The notes under the pieces: model-generated | What the model was told of the DNA's origin: nothing | Database searches by the model: none | The model's input: the letters and a program-made list of their open reading frames with translations, nothing else | Source of the DNA: Mariniflexile jejuense | GTDB lineage: Bacteria > Bacteroidota > Bacteroidia > Flavobacteriales > Flavobacteriaceae | Assembly (NCBI RefSeq): GCF_042675665.1 | Contig: NZ_JBHTJI010000001.1 | Span: 1,736,001 to 1,800,000, forward strand | Length of the DNA stretch: 64,000 bases | Direction: 5' to 3' | Made by a program: the position numbers and the translations under genes | Part shown: in pieces, positions 8,130 to 17,715 of the stretch | Position numbering within the stretch: the first letter of the stretch is position 1 | How the letters are laid out: each line of letters starts with the position of its first letter

Positions 8130-10262
8130 TCACTCGTGTTCTAAATATTTTTCCATAATGGAAATTGCTGCTTTTGAAATTACAGTTCCTGGCCCAAAAA
8201 TGGCAACAACGTTGCGTTCAAGTAAATAATTATAATCTTGTTCTGGAATAACACCTCCAGCAAAAACCATAATATCTGGTCTGCCAAGTTTTTCTAATTC
8301 ATTAATTAATTGAGGAATTAATGTTTTATGACCTGCCGCTAAACTAGAAGCGCCCACAAAATGTACATCATTTTCAATGGCTTGTTTAGCTACTTCTTCT
8401 GGAGTTTGAAATAATGGTCCCATATCAACATCAAAACCTAAATCGGCAAAACTAGATGCAACAACTTTAGCACCTCTATCATGCCCATCTTGTCCCATTT
8501 TGGCAATCATTACACGTGGACGACGACCTTCAATTTCTGCAAATTTATCAGCAACTTTTTGTGCTTTTGCAAATGCATTATCATCTTTTACTTCTTTACT
8601 ATACACACCACTTATTAATTTAGTATCGGCTTTATGACGCCCAAAATGAGTTTCTAAAGCATCGGATATTTCACCTAAGGTTGCAAAATTTTCAGCAGCT
8701 TCAACAGCCAATTCTAATAAATTTCCTTTTCCTGTAGCAGCACAATTTGATAGTGCTTGTAATTTATCATTAACCACATTTTGATTTCTATTCGCTTTCA
8801 ATTTTTTCAAACGTTCAATTTGAGATAATCTTACCACCGAATTATCAACTTCTAAAATTTCGATATTCGATTTTTCATCGGTTTGAAATTTATTAACGCC
8901 AACTAAAATATCTTGTCCTGAATCTAAGCGTGCTTGTTTTCTTGCCGAAGCTTCTTCAATACGCATTTTAGGAACACCAGTTTCAATTGCTTTTGCCATG
9001 CCTCCTAATTCTTCAACCTCTTCAATAAGTTTCCAAGCTTTTTTAGCAATTTCCTGAGTTAAATATTCTACATAGTATGAACCTGCCCAAGGATCGACCG
9101 CTTTAGTAATTTGTGTTTCTTCTTGAATATATATTTGTGTATTACGAGCAATTCGTGCTGAAAAATCGGTTGGCAATGCGATAGCTTCATCCAACGCATT
9201 AGTATGTAAAGATTGTGTACCACCAAGTCCTGCTGCCATAGCTTCAATACACGTTCTAGCTACATTATTAAACGGATCTTGTTCACTTAAACTCCAACCC
9301 GATGTTTGACTATGCGTACGCAACGCCATCGATTTTGGATTTTGCGGATTGAATGATTTTATAATTTTAGCCCAAAGCATACGTGCAGCACGCATTTTGG
9401 CAATTTCCATAAAATGATTCATACCAACAGCCCAGAAAAATGAAAGTCGAGGCGCAAATTCGTCAATTTTTAAACCAGACACTAAACCTGTTCTAATGTA
9501 TTCCATACCATCGGCTAAGGTGTAAGCCAACTCAATATCGGCAGTTGCACCGGCTTCTTGCATATGGTAACCACTAATGGAAATGGAGTTGAATTTAGGC
9601 ATGTATTTAGTAGTGTATTCAAAAATATCACCAATAATTTTCATGGAAGGTAATGGTGGATAAATGTAAGTGTTACGCACCATAAATTCTTTTAAAATAT
9701 CGTTTTGAATGGTTCCGCTTAATTGGTCTAACGCTACACCTTGTTTTTTTGCTGCAGCAATGTAAAATGCCATAATTGGTAAAACGGCACCATTCATGGT
9801 CATGGAAACCGACATTTTATCTAGCGGAATTTGGTCGAATAAAATCTCCATATCCAAAATAGAATCGATGGCAACACCAGCTTTTCCAACATCGCCAGTT
9901 ACACGTGGATGATCGGAATCGTAACCTCTATGTGTTGCTAAATCGAAGGCAACTGATAATCCTTTTTGACCAGCCGCAAGGTTTCTTCTGTAAAAAGCAT
10001 TCGATTCTTCTGCTGTTGAAAACCCTGCATATTGACGAATGGTCCATGGTCTTGTAACATACATAGTACTGTAAGGTCCGCGCATAAATGGTGGTAATCC
10101 TGCAACGAAACCTAAATGCTCTGCATTTTCAATATCTTTTTTAGAAAAATGTTTTTTTACAGGAATTCCCTCAGGTGTATTCCAAACTTGTTGATTATCT
10201 GAACGTACTGTTTTTTGTTTGTTTACAGTATTTAATGTTATATCGGAAAAATTTGGTTTCAT
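8130..10262 (-). CDS. mutB: methylmalonyl-CoA mutase large (catalytic) subunit
   Basis: This 710-residue subunit carries the N-terminal substrate-binding TIM barrel. RPWTIRQYAGFSTAEESNAF and the HTNALDEAIALPTDFSARIA region are classical mutase sequence. The C-terminal B12-binding domain has the base-off/His-on motif DGHDRG near residue 590, with downstream AGHKTLIPQL and FAGGVIPEQD. It interconverts succinyl-CoA and (R)-methylmalonyl-CoA using adenosylcobalamin in the cytoplasm. The length matches MutB/ScpA. The start overlaps the mutA stop by four bases, so the two subunits are translationally coupled. It is the last gene of the operon and is followed by a terminator. Confidence 0.97.
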   Translation of the reverse strand: MKPNFSDITLNTVNKQKTVRSDNQQVWNTPEGIPVKKHFSKKDIENAEHLGFVAGLPPFMRGPYSTMYVTRPWTIRQYAGFSTAEESNAFYRRNLAAGQKGLSVAFDLATHRGYDSDHPRVTGDVGKAGVAIDSILDMEILFDQIPLDKMSVSMTMNGAVLPIMAFYIAAAKKQGVALDQLSGTIQNDILKEFMVRNTYIYPPLPSMKIIGDIFEYTTKYMPKFNSISISGYHMQEAGATADIELAYTLADGMEYIRTGLVSGLKIDEFAPRLSFFWAVGMNHFMEIAKMRAARMLWAKIIKSFNPQNPKSMALRTHSQTSGWSLSEQDPFNNVARTCIEAMAAGLGGTQSLHTNALDEAIALPTDFSARIARNTQIYIQEETQITKAVDPWAGSYYVEYLTQEIAKKAWKLIEEVEELGGMAKAIETGVPKMRIEEASARKQARLDSGQDILVGVNKFQTDEKSNIEILEVDNSVVRLSQIERLKKLKANRNQNVVNDKLQALSNCAATGKGNLLELAVEAAENFATLGEISDALETHFGRHKADTKLISGVYSKEVKDDNAFAKAQKVADKFAEIEGRRPRVMIAKMGQDGHDRGAKVVASSFADLGFDVDMGPLFQTPEEVAKQAIENDVHFVGASSLAAGHKTLIPQLINELEKLGRPDIMVFAGGVIPEQDYNYLLERNVVAIFGPGTVISKAAISIMEKYLEHE

Positions 10263-12073
10263 GAGTATACTATTTTATTATTCTTCTGAATTTTCTTTTG
10301 AACACTAGCAATGATTTGTATGACATCCGATTTTAAATGAATGCAACCATCTAAACCTGCTTTGGTTAAAGCATCGATGATGTTTGATGGGTTTCCTGCT
10401 AGCAAAAGCACTTTTTCAGAATTAATACGTCTAAATGTTTCAACAAACGCTAAAGCGCTTTCATCATAATCAGCATCAGAACTACAAATAACCACAACAT
10501 CAGAATTTGATTTGGCACTGTTTTCGGCTGCTTGTTTTACGCTATCATAACTTTTTTCTTGTAAAACATCAAAACCAGAAACCCCAATAAAGTCATAGGA
10601 AAAAGCAGCTCGTGCTTTACGCATGGTTAAGTTTCCAAAACTTGTAAGTTCTACTATTGGACGTTTTCCTGTTGCTTCAACTAATTTCTCGGTTATTTTT
10701 CTCAATGCTTCAATTTCTAAAGAAGCGCGCCTTGGTGTGAGTAATTTTGAATTTGATTCCGAAACGTCTGCAAGCACTTTAGACGACACTTTTTCCATTA
10801 GGTTTGGATATTTATTTACCCCAACCATGGGTAACCGTCTTTGACTTATTAATTTGATTTTTTCTTGACGGATTTCAGCTATTTGTGTTTGAATTAATCC
10901 ACTTTCAAAAGCTTGAAAAAAGCCTCCTTTTTCTTCTATAGCTTTAAATAAATTCAAGGCTTTTTCGGCTATTTTTATGCTTACTTCTTCTATATAATAA
11001 GAGCCATCAACCGGATTTGCTACGTTTCCGAAGTAAGATTCTTCTTTTAAAATGGTTGAAATATTAGTAGCAATTCTATTTGAAAAATCGGAGACATCAT
11101 TAAACGCTTTATCATAAGGATCGATTAAAACACCATCAACATTTCCTAAAATTGCCGACATAGCTTCGGTGGTTGCGCGTAACAAATTGGTATGTGCATC
11201 GGTTACCGATTTACTCCAAACCGCTGTTTTTGCTGTTAAAATATGGCTAAAGTTGGTTACGCCGTATTTTTTTGCAACCTCATGTAGTAGGCTATTAAAG
11301 GCTCTAAACTTACCTATCTCTATAAAATATTCAGGACCAATAGCTAATTGAACATGTAAATTATTAAAAACAGATTGCGCATCAATATCTTTAAATGATA
11401 ACTGTTCAATTAAGTAAACACAAGAATTTAAAGTATATGCTACTTCTTGAACTTGGTTGGAACCAGAATCTAAATAAGCTGTTCCTGAAACTGTGATTGT
11501 TTTAAAATTTGAAAATTCTTTTCCCAATTTTAAAAGGTTTGCTAATACTTCAAAAAGGTTATTATCAATGCTTCCTTTTGTTACATAATTTGATATTAAA
11601 CCTAAATCAAAATAACCGCTGAGACTTTTATTGTCGATTACATTCTGCTCTGCAAACGCAAAAAAATCTTTAGCAAACTTTATAATATCGTTATTTAAAA
11701 CAAATGAAATGGTTACTTTATTTAAATTCACACCTTTTAAAAGAGTATCAACAGAAATGGCATGTTTTATATTAAAAAGTAATCCTGTAACACCTTCATT
11801 TATTGCTTTTAAAGCTAAATTATTGCCGCTTTCAGCAGAAAGCACTTCTATGTTTCTATAATTAACCAATGCTTGTGCATTTTCACCTGTATTAGTTAAA
11901 AAATCCAACGCATCATCTTCATTATAAAAAGGCTGAAAATCGATATCATTTAAGTTTTTCCAAACTAATTTTCTATTAAAATCTTCACCTTTTAAATCGG
12001 TATTTACTTTTTCAATCCACTGCTGCTTAGTTACAGGTGTAAATTCTGAAAAAAGTTTTTTATGAGTATCCAT
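10259..12073 (-). CDS. mutA: methylmalonyl-CoA mutase small (non-catalytic) subunit
   Basis: The 604-residue protein keeps the mutase barrel (SSNRIATN-like region with HTNLLRATTEAMSAILG and VANPVDGSYYIEE). Its B12-like C-terminal domain lacks DxHxxG: the equivalent stretch reads TSFGNLTMRKARAAF. That is what is expected of the non-cobalamin-binding partner of MutB. With MutB it forms the heterodimeric mutase, stabilised by MeaB encoded at 6399. It lies between the CoA-transferase gene (33-bp gap) and mutB (4-bp overlap). Its identity as the small subunit follows from both sequence and position. Confidence 0.95.
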   Translation of the reverse strand: MDTHKKLFSEFTPVTKQQWIEKVNTDLKGEDFNRKLVWKNLNDIDFQPFYNEDDALDFLTNTGENAQALVNYRNIEVLSAESGNNLALKAINEGVTGLLFNIKHAISVDTLLKGVNLNKVTISFVLNNDIIKFAKDFFAFAEQNVIDNKSLSGYFDLGLISNYVTKGSIDNNLFEVLANLLKLGKEFSNFKTITVSGTAYLDSGSNQVQEVAYTLNSCVYLIEQLSFKDIDAQSVFNNLHVQLAIGPEYFIEIGKFRAFNSLLHEVAKKYGVTNFSHILTAKTAVWSKSVTDAHTNLLRATTEAMSAILGNVDGVLIDPYDKAFNDVSDFSNRIATNISTILKEESYFGNVANPVDGSYYIEEVSIKIAEKALNLFKAIEEKGGFFQAFESGLIQTQIAEIRQEKIKLISQRRLPMVGVNKYPNLMEKVSSKVLADVSESNSKLLTPRRASLEIEALRKITEKLVEATGKRPIVELTSFGNLTMRKARAAFSYDFIGVSGFDVLQEKSYDSVKQAAENSAKSNSDVVVICSSDADYDESALAFVETFRRINSEKVLLLAGNPSNIIDALTKAGLDGCIHLKSDVIQIIASVQKKIQKNNKIVYS

Positions 12074-12106
12074 ACAATTTATATTATGTTAACTTTTGTC
12101 TTTTTT

Positions 12107-13393
12107 TTAGACCATAATACTACTTCCAAATCTTTCAAAAATAGCTTTATCTAATGCTTCTCTGTGTTCAGGATGCGCAACATCGCGAAGTGCTTGTGCA
12201 CGTTGTTTTAGGGTTTTACCAAACAATTCGGCAACGCCAAATTCGGTTACAACAAATCTTGCATGCGCTCGTGTTGTAACTACACCAGCGCCAAGTTTTA
12301 GGGTAGGAACAATTTTAGAAACACCTTTTAAGGTTGTTGAATTTACAGCTATTATTGGTTTTCCTCCTACAGATAAAGCTGCACCACGCATAAAATCCAT
12401 TTGTCCACCAACGCCTGAAAACATTCTTGTTCCAATAGAATCGGCGCAAACTTGCCCCGTAATATCAATTTCAATAGCAGAATTAATAGCTGTTACTTTT
12501 GGATTTTGACGAATAACAGATGTATCGTTTACATAAGCAATATCCAGCATTTCAATTTCTGGGTTGTCATCCATAAAATCGTACAATCTGCGTGTTCCCA
12601 TAGCAAAACCAGAAACAATTTTATAAGGATTTACTTTTTTTTGAGAACCGTTTACCACGCCTCTTTCAACCAAATCTACAATACCTTCAGAAAACATTTC
12701 GGTATGTACACCTAAATTTTTATGATTGGTTAAATAGGTTAAAACAGCATTTGGTATACCACCAATACCCATTTGCAAAGTTGCACCATCGTCAATTATA
12801 CCTGCTATATGTTTACCAATAGCTTGTTCTTCTTCAGAAGGTGCGACAAATTTCATTTCATAAATATCCTCATCAACTTCAACACATGCATCAAAATTTT
12901 TAATATTTACAATAGCATCGCCAAAAGTACGAGGCATTTTAGGATTTATTTGAGCAATTACTTTTTTGCCTTGTTCTATACCCGAAATAACAATATCTAC
13001 CGAAACACCTAAAGAACAAAACCCATGCTTATCTGGTGGTGACACATTTACTAAAACCACATCTAAATCCATGTAACCTTGACGGAATAAACTAGGAATA
13101 TCACTTAAAAAAACAGGAATATAATCTACAGTATCACCTACCATGTTCCGAACATTACCTCCTATAAAAAAAGCACTGGTATGAAAACTATCACGTAATT
13201 CTGGAGCAACATAACCACATTCGCCTTCGGTATGTAAATGAACTATTTTCACGCCACGCAATTCTGAAGCTCTATCAACCATGGCTTTAATAAGCGTTTG
13301 TGGGGTTGCTGAACCACCTTGAATTAATACGCGATCGCCCGATTTTATTAACTTTACAGCATTTTCTGCCGACATTTTATTTGGTATATTCAT
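12107..13393 (-). CDS. acetyl-CoA hydrolase/CoA-transferase family protein
   Basis: The 428-residue protein has two class-I CoA-transferase halves. The N-terminal part contains SGDRVLIQGGSATPQTL, and the second has QMGIGGIPNAVL, HTEMFSEGIVDL and RGAALSVGGKPIIAV. Members transfer CoA between acyl-CoA and a free acid (acetate, 4-hydroxybutyrate, propionate or succinate). Between the decarboxylase and the mutase genes, the attractive inference is a propionyl-CoA:succinate or acetate CoA-transferase that recycles CoA in the succinate/propionate route. A 4-hydroxybutyrate CoA-transferase or acetyl-CoA hydrolase activity cannot be excluded. It starts 32 bp after oadB-like gene. Confidence 0.85.
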   Translation of the reverse strand: MNIPNKMSAENAVKLIKSGDRVLIQGGSATPQTLIKAMVDRASELRGVKIVHLHTEGECGYVAPELRDSFHTSAFFIGGNVRNMVGDTVDYIPVFLSDIPSLFRQGYMDLDVVLVNVSPPDKHGFCSLGVSVDIVISGIEQGKKVIAQINPKMPRTFGDAIVNIKNFDACVEVDEDIYEMKFVAPSEEEQAIGKHIAGIIDDGATLQMGIGGIPNAVLTYLTNHKNLGVHTEMFSEGIVDLVERGVVNGSQKKVNPYKIVSGFAMGTRRLYDFMDDNPEIEMLDIAYVNDTSVIRQNPKVTAINSAIEIDITGQVCADSIGTRMFSGVGGQMDFMRGAALSVGGKPIIAVNSTTLKGVSKIVPTLKLGAGVVTTRAHARFVVTEFGVAELFGKTLKQRAQALRDVAHPEHREALDKAIFERFGSSIMV

Positions 13394-13425
13394 TGTCTTA
13401 TAATTTAAATTTTTGTTTTTTTAAA

Positions 13426-14748
13426 TTATCCTAAAAAACTTAATATGATACCTGCAGCAATTGCAGATCCAATTACACCTGCCACATTTGGCGCCATGGC
13501 ATGCATTAATAAATAATTATGCGGGTCGGCTTTAATACCTTCAGCATGCACTACTCTAGCACTATCTGGAACTGCCGAAACACCTGCTGCACCAATAAGT
13601 GGATTTAATTTATCATCGCCTTTAAGAAACAAGTTCATGAATTTTGCAAAAAGCAATCCGCCCATTGTTGCAATAACGAATGAAATAGCACCTAATCCGA
13701 AAATTTTCAAGGAATCGCTTGTAATAAAAACATCTGCTTGGGTTGATGCACCAACGGTAACACCAAGTAATATGGTAACAATATCTATTAGTTTAGTACG
13801 TGCTGTATCTGCAAGACGTTCGGTTCTGCCAGATTCTTTTAATAAATTTCCGAAGAACAACATACCTAATAATGGCAAGGCACTTGGCGATATAAACGTT
13901 GTTAATAATAATGCTACTACTGGAAAAATCATTTTCTCTTTTTGCGTAACCGCTCTTGGAGGTTTCATGCGTATTAAACGCTCTTTTTTAGTAGTTAATA
14001 ATTTCATTATTGGCGGTTGAATAACTGGTACTAACGCCATATATGAATAAGCAGCAATTGCTATTGGTCCTATTAAATTTTTTACAGTAGTGCCATCTGG
14101 CAAAATATTGATACCATTTGCTAATTTAGATGACAAGAAAATAGCTGTTGGTCCATCGGCACCTCCAATAATACCTATTGCACCAGCTTCAGGAAGATTA
14201 AAACCTAAATACAATGCTCCTAAAAACGTACCAAAAACACCAATTTGAGCCGCAGCTCCTAGAAGCATTAATTTAGGGTTTGCTATTAAGGATGAAAAAT
14301 CGGTCATAGCACCTATACCTAAAAATATAAGTGGCGGATAAATACCTTTTACTACGCCAAAATACAGATAGTTAAGCACCGATCCTTCTTCATAAATACC
14401 TGTTTGGTAGCCTGCTACAAATGGAATATTACCAATAATAACGCCAATACCTATTGGAATTAGCAAAAGCGGCTCATAATCAAACTTAATACCTAAGTAT
14501 ATAAATACAATACCTATAAAAATCATGAGTAAATTACCCGAATGTGCATTTGCAAAACCTGTAAAACTATAAAACCGTTTGATGCCATCAACTGCCTCTG
14601 CAATAAAACTTTCGCTACTGGTATCGTTATCTGTTTGTGCAACTGTTGTAGTTGTTGTAACTTGGTTATTGCTTGCGTTTAAACCTAAAACAGGTCTGAT
14701 AAAAACTAGCAGTGATAGAATTCCAAATATTAATATTACTTTCTTCAT
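13426..14748 (-). CDS. Na+-translocating decarboxylase beta subunit (OadB/MmdB family)
   Basis: The 440-residue polytopic membrane protein contains the hallmark GGADGPTAIF at 195-204. Its aspartate (D198) corresponds to the essential Na+-binding Asp of the oxaloacetate/methylmalonyl-CoA decarboxylase beta subunits. Further family motifs are SAVPDSARVVH and GLLFAKFMNLF. Residues 1-70 are an N-terminal extension with a hydrophobic segment and a Thr-rich linker not found in the shortest family members. The protein decarboxylates carboxybiotin and drives Na+ export across the inner membrane. Neighbouring gamma, biotin carrier and carboxyltransferase genes complete the pump. Methylmalonyl-CoA as substrate is inferred from the epimerase and mutase in the same operon. 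Confidence 0.93.
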   Translation of the reverse strand: MKKVILIFGILSLLVFIRPVLGLNASNNQVTTTTTVAQTDNDTSSESFIAEAVDGIKRFYSFTGFANAHSGNLLMIFIGIVFIYLGIKFDYEPLLLIPIGIGVIIGNIPFVAGYQTGIYEEGSVLNYLYFGVVKGIYPPLIFLGIGAMTDFSSLIANPKLMLLGAAAQIGVFGTFLGALYLGFNLPEAGAIGIIGGADGPTAIFLSSKLANGINILPDGTTVKNLIGPIAIAAYSYMALVPVIQPPIMKLLTTKKERLIRMKPPRAVTQKEKMIFPVVALLLTTFISPSALPLLGMLFFGNLLKESGRTERLADTARTKLIDIVTILLGVTVGASTQADVFITSDSLKIFGLGAISFVIATMGGLLFAKFMNLFLKGDDKLNPLIGAAGVSAVPDSARVVHAEGIKADPHNYLLMHAMAPNVAGVIGSAIAAGIILSFLG

Positions 14749-14828
14749 TTTTCTGTTTTTTTTAAGTCATAACAAAGAAGAACATTTTATAAAATTCCTT
14801 CAATTTCTTTGAAATGACGCTTGGTTTT

Positions 14829-15251
14829 CTATGCTAATTCTATCATTACTTCACTTTGCAGAACTTGTTGTCCAACTTTAACATTGATTGCCGCAACTGT
14901 ACCAGATTTTTCAGAAGTGATGCTGTTTTCCATTTTCATAGCTTCAAGAACTAATAATGCATCACCTTCTTTGATTGTATCTCCAACTTTTACGTTAATG
15001 GATAAAATAACACCAGGAATTGGGGCAATAATTTTAGTGTTTGAAGAACTTGGATTTATTTTTATAGGCTCAATTGTTGCACTAGAAGGTTTACGTACAA
15101 GCGTTGGCGTTTTTTTGGCTTTAACCTCTTCTTCCTTCATTTTTACAGAATACGAAGTACCATTTACTTCCAACTCTATAATATTATCTTCGTGCGAAAC
15201 AATTTTAACACCGTAATTGTTTTCGTTTATTTTGAATGTGAAATTTTTCAT
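14829..15251 (-). CDS. biotin carboxyl carrier subunit of the decarboxylase
   Basis: This 140-residue protein has a C-terminal biotinyl domain with the canonical EAMKMEN motif, so Lys106 is the biotinylation site. GVILSINVKVGDTIKEGD and SGTVAAINVKVGQQV form the two half-barrels. Residues 1-45 form a small beta-rich domain, followed by a flexible Lys/Pro/Ser linker (about 46-72). That is the layout of MmdC/OadA-C-type carriers. The carried carboxyl group moves from the carboxyltransferase (15651-17210) to the membrane beta subunit (13426-14748). The 80-bp gap before the beta-subunit gene shows no clear terminator. Confidence 0.92.
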   Translation of the reverse strand: MKNFTFKINENNYGVKIVSHEDNIIELEVNGTSYSVKMKEEEVKAKKTPTLVRKPSSATIEPIKINPSSSNTKIIAPIPGVILSINVKVGDTIKEGDALLVLEAMKMENSITSEKSGTVAAINVKVGQQVLQSEVMIELA

Positions 15252-15288
15252 GTTATATAGTTCTTTATCAGATTAAAATAATTCTAAA

Positions 15289-15651
15289 CTATAGCCTATT
15301 TCTATAAGCACTATAAATTTTAGAACTCCATGGTGAATACATTTTTCTGGCTTGTTTTATGGTTAAAACAGCATTTTCATTATCATGCTGTTCATGCAGA
15401 TACATATGAATTGCTACCGAAATTGCCGCAGCTATTTCACCTGAAAATTGCGGATTTACCTTATGTGATATTTCATTAATTTTTTTATCTGGACCTTTAG
15501 TGATTATTTTATACACATAAAGCATTGTTGGCAATCCATATTTAAAAAACAAGGTTAACAGTAATAATCCACCAAAAACGATGACCAAGCCTGTTATTAA
15601 AATGATGTAACCTTCAGTAATTGTATCTGTAGTTAAAAAAATATGTATCAT
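15289..15651 (-). CDS. OadG-family gamma subunit of the Na+ pump decarboxylase
   Basis: This small 120-residue protein has one N-terminal membrane helix (about residues 14-42: ITGLVIVFGGLLLLTLFF) and a cytoplasmic tail. The layout matches the gamma/delta subunits that anchor the carboxyltransferase to the membrane beta subunit. The sequence INPQFSGEIAAAISVAIHMYL-like segment (about 64-85) is the conserved 'eiaAAIavAl' region of such proteins. The start overlaps the stop of the carboxyltransferase gene by a single base (15651), which implies tight stoichiometric coupling. Assignment relies on length, topology and operon position more than on catalytic motifs, because gamma subunits are poorly conserved. 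Confidence 0.85.
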   Translation of the reverse strand: MIHIFLTTDTITEGYIILITGLVIVFGGLLLLTLFFKYGLPTMLYVYKIITKGPDKKINEISHKVNPQFSGEIAAAISVAIHMYLHEQHDNENAVLTIKQARKMYSPWSSKIYSAYRNRL

Positions 15652-17210
15652 TATAATGGGATATTTGAGTGTTTTTTAGGTGGATTTACATCCTTTTTAT
15701 TAGCTAGTAACTCCAGTGCTCTAATAATTCTGAATCGTGTATTTCTAGGTTCAATTACATCGTCAATAAAACCATATTTAGCTGCCACATATGGGTTAGC
15801 AAATTTGGTATTATACTCATTTTCTTTTTCTTCAATGTAATGTTGCTTTTCATCAGCATCTTCAATTTTACTAATGTTAGATCCTTCTAAAACTTCAACT
15901 GCACCTTTAGCACCCATAACTGCAATTTCTGCGGTTGGCCATGCGTAGTTTAAATCGCCACGTAATTGTTTACAACTCATTACATCATGCGCACCACCAT
16001 ATGATTTTCGTAAAGTGATAGTTACTTTTGGCACAGTAGCTTCACCATAAGCAAACAATAATTTTGCACCATGTAAAATAATACCGCCATATTCTTGTCC
16101 TGTACCAGGTAAGAACCCAGGAACATCTACTAAGGTTACAATAGGAATATTGAACGCATCGCAAAAACGAACAAATCTGGCTGCTTTTCTTGATGATTCA
16201 CTATCTAAAACACCAGCATAATATTTAGGTTGATTGGCAACAATACCAACTGAACGCCCATTAAAACGAGCAAACCCTACAACTATGTTTTTAGCATAAT
16301 TTCTATGAACTTCTAAAAATTCACCATTATCAGTGATAGTTGAAATGACATCAACAATATCATAAGCTTGATTTGCGTTTTCTGGAATGATGGTGTTCAA
16401 TATATCATCTAACCTATCAATAGGATCTGAAGTTGGAATTGTTGGTGGTTCTTCTAAATTATTTGAAGGTAAATAGCTTAACAATTTTCTAATTAAAAGC
16501 AGATTTTCTTCATCATTTTCAGCTAAAAAATGTGATACACCAGATTTTGTAGAATGGATATTTGCACCACCCAATTGTTCTGCTGTAACTACTTCGCCAG
16601 TAACGGTTTGCACTACTTTTGGCCCTGTAACAAACATATAGCTTGTTTTATCGGTCATGATAGTAAAATCTGTTAATGCAGGCGAATACACCGCACCACC
16701 AGCACATGGTCCTAAAATGGAAGAAATTTGAGGTATAACGCCAGATGCCATAATGTTTCTTTGGAAAATTTCGGCATAACCAGCAAGCGACCTAACGCCT
16801 TCTTGTATACGTGCTCCACCACTATCATTTAATCCAATTACAGGTGCACCAATTTTCATGGCCATATCCATAATTTTACAGATTTTTAAGGCATAGGTTT
16901 CAGACAATGAACCGCCAAAAACTGTAAAATCTTGTGCAAACACATAAACAATTTTGCCATCTATAGTGCCATGACCGGTAACAACACCATCTGACAAATA
17001 AATTTCTTTATCTAAACCGAATGATTTTGTTCTGTGAGTTACAAACATATCAAACTCTTCAAAGCTATTATCGTCCAGAAGAATTTCTATTCTTTCACGT
17101 GCTGTTAACTTACCTTTAGCATGTTGAGAATCGATACGTTTTTCACCACCACCTAATCTTGCTTTAACTCTTTTTTCAATGAGTTCATTAATTTTATCTT
17201 GATTTGCCAT
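15651..17210 (-). CDS. methylmalonyl-CoA decarboxylase carboxyltransferase (alpha) subunit / acyl-CoA carboxylase beta
   Basis: The 519-residue crotonase-fold carboxyltransferase has duplicated halves. GLNDSGGARIQEGVRSLAGY and the oxyanion region GPCAGGAVYSPALTDF are in the first. DVPGFLPGTGQEYGGII and TLRKSYGGAHDVM are in the second. It moves the carboxyl group of methylmalonyl-CoA to biotin, or the reverse in propionyl-CoA carboxylation. The adjoining OadG/OadB-type genes identify it as the MmdA component of a Na+-translocating decarboxylase rather than a plain ATP-dependent propionyl-CoA carboxylase. No biotin carboxylase gene is in the operon, which supports decarboxylation. Confidence 0.93.
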   Translation of the reverse strand: MANQDKINELIEKRVKARLGGGEKRIDSQHAKGKLTARERIEILLDDNSFEEFDMFVTHRTKSFGLDKEIYLSDGVVTGHGTIDGKIVYVFAQDFTVFGGSLSETYALKICKIMDMAMKIGAPVIGLNDSGGARIQEGVRSLAGYAEIFQRNIMASGVIPQISSILGPCAGGAVYSPALTDFTIMTDKTSYMFVTGPKVVQTVTGEVVTAEQLGGANIHSTKSGVSHFLAENDEENLLLIRKLLSYLPSNNLEEPPTIPTSDPIDRLDDILNTIIPENANQAYDIVDVISTITDNGEFLEVHRNYAKNIVVGFARFNGRSVGIVANQPKYYAGVLDSESSRKAARFVRFCDAFNIPIVTLVDVPGFLPGTGQEYGGIILHGAKLLFAYGEATVPKVTITLRKSYGGAHDVMSCKQLRGDLNYAWPTAEIAVMGAKGAVEVLEGSNISKIEDADEKQHYIEEKENEYNTKFANPYVAAKYGFIDDVIEPRNTRFRIIRALELLANKKDVNPPKKHSNIPL

Positions 17211-17245
17211 AATTTTTTATGAATTTGCTTATCTCTTTAATTTTT

Positions 17246-17650
17246 TTATTCTTTTGAACAAAGCTCTGTAAGAACACCTAAAGTTGATTTTGGATGCAGA
17301 AAACCTATATTTAAACCTTCTGCACCTTTTCTTGAAACTTTATCTATTAGTGTTACACCATTTTCTTCTGCTTGTTTTAAAGCTTCCGTAGTGTTTTTTA
17401 CTGCAAAAGCTATATGGTGTATGCCTTGTCCTTTCTTCTCAATAAATTTTCCAATTGGACCGTCGGGCGCTGTGCTTTCCAGTAATTCAATTTTTGTTGT
17501 ACCTACCAAAAAAAAGGCTGTCTTCACTTTTTGATCGACAACCTCTTCTATTGCGTAGCATTTCATTCCTAAAACGCCTTCATAATATGTAATTGCTTCT
17601 TCTAAGTTTTCAACAGCTATTCCTATATGTTCTATATGTGAAATATTCAT
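17246..17650 (-). CDS. mce: methylmalonyl-CoA epimerase
   Basis: The 134-residue vicinal-oxygen-chelate protein has metal-binding residues in HIEHIGIAV, ELLEST and GIHHIAFAV. Its final LGVLTELC contains the last conserved Glu. It interconverts (R)- and (S)-methylmalonyl-CoA, linking the mutase (R) with the carboxyltransferase/decarboxylase (S). It is the first gene of the operon, and both partner enzymes are encoded downstream, which makes the assignment firm against other VOC functions. A -7-like TAATTTTG lies 36 bases upstream of the ATG. Confidence 0.95.
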   Translation of the reverse strand: MNISHIEHIGIAVENLEEAITYYEGVLGMKCYAIEEVVDQKVKTAFFLVGTTKIELLESTAPDGPIGKFIEKKGQGIHHIAFAVKNTTEALKQAEENGVTLIDKVSRKGAEGLNIGFLHPKSTLGVLTELCSKE

Positions 17651-17685
17651 AATTAAAATGTTATCGTTTTTATTTTAATATGTAT

Positions 17686-17693
17686 CAAAATTA
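17686..17693 (-). promoter_or_regulatory. candidate -7 element of the methylmalonyl-CoA operon
   Basis: On the minus strand this reads TAATTTTG, an exact TAnnTTTG match 36 bases upstream of mce. A good -33 TTG is not seen at 17-23 bases, only a T-run, so the promoter may need an activator. Confidence 0.45.
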
Positions 17694-17715
17694 AAGGAAG
17701 GCACTTTTTTAAATT

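Noticed and set aside
13637..14020. Plus-strand open frame of 127 codons
   Set aside because: Antisense shadow of the decarboxylase beta subunit; the composition mirrors the membrane helices of the real gene.
14821..15216. Plus-strand open frame of 131 codons
   Set aside because: It lies antisense to the biotin carrier gene, whose EAMKMEN motif and operon position are unmistakable.
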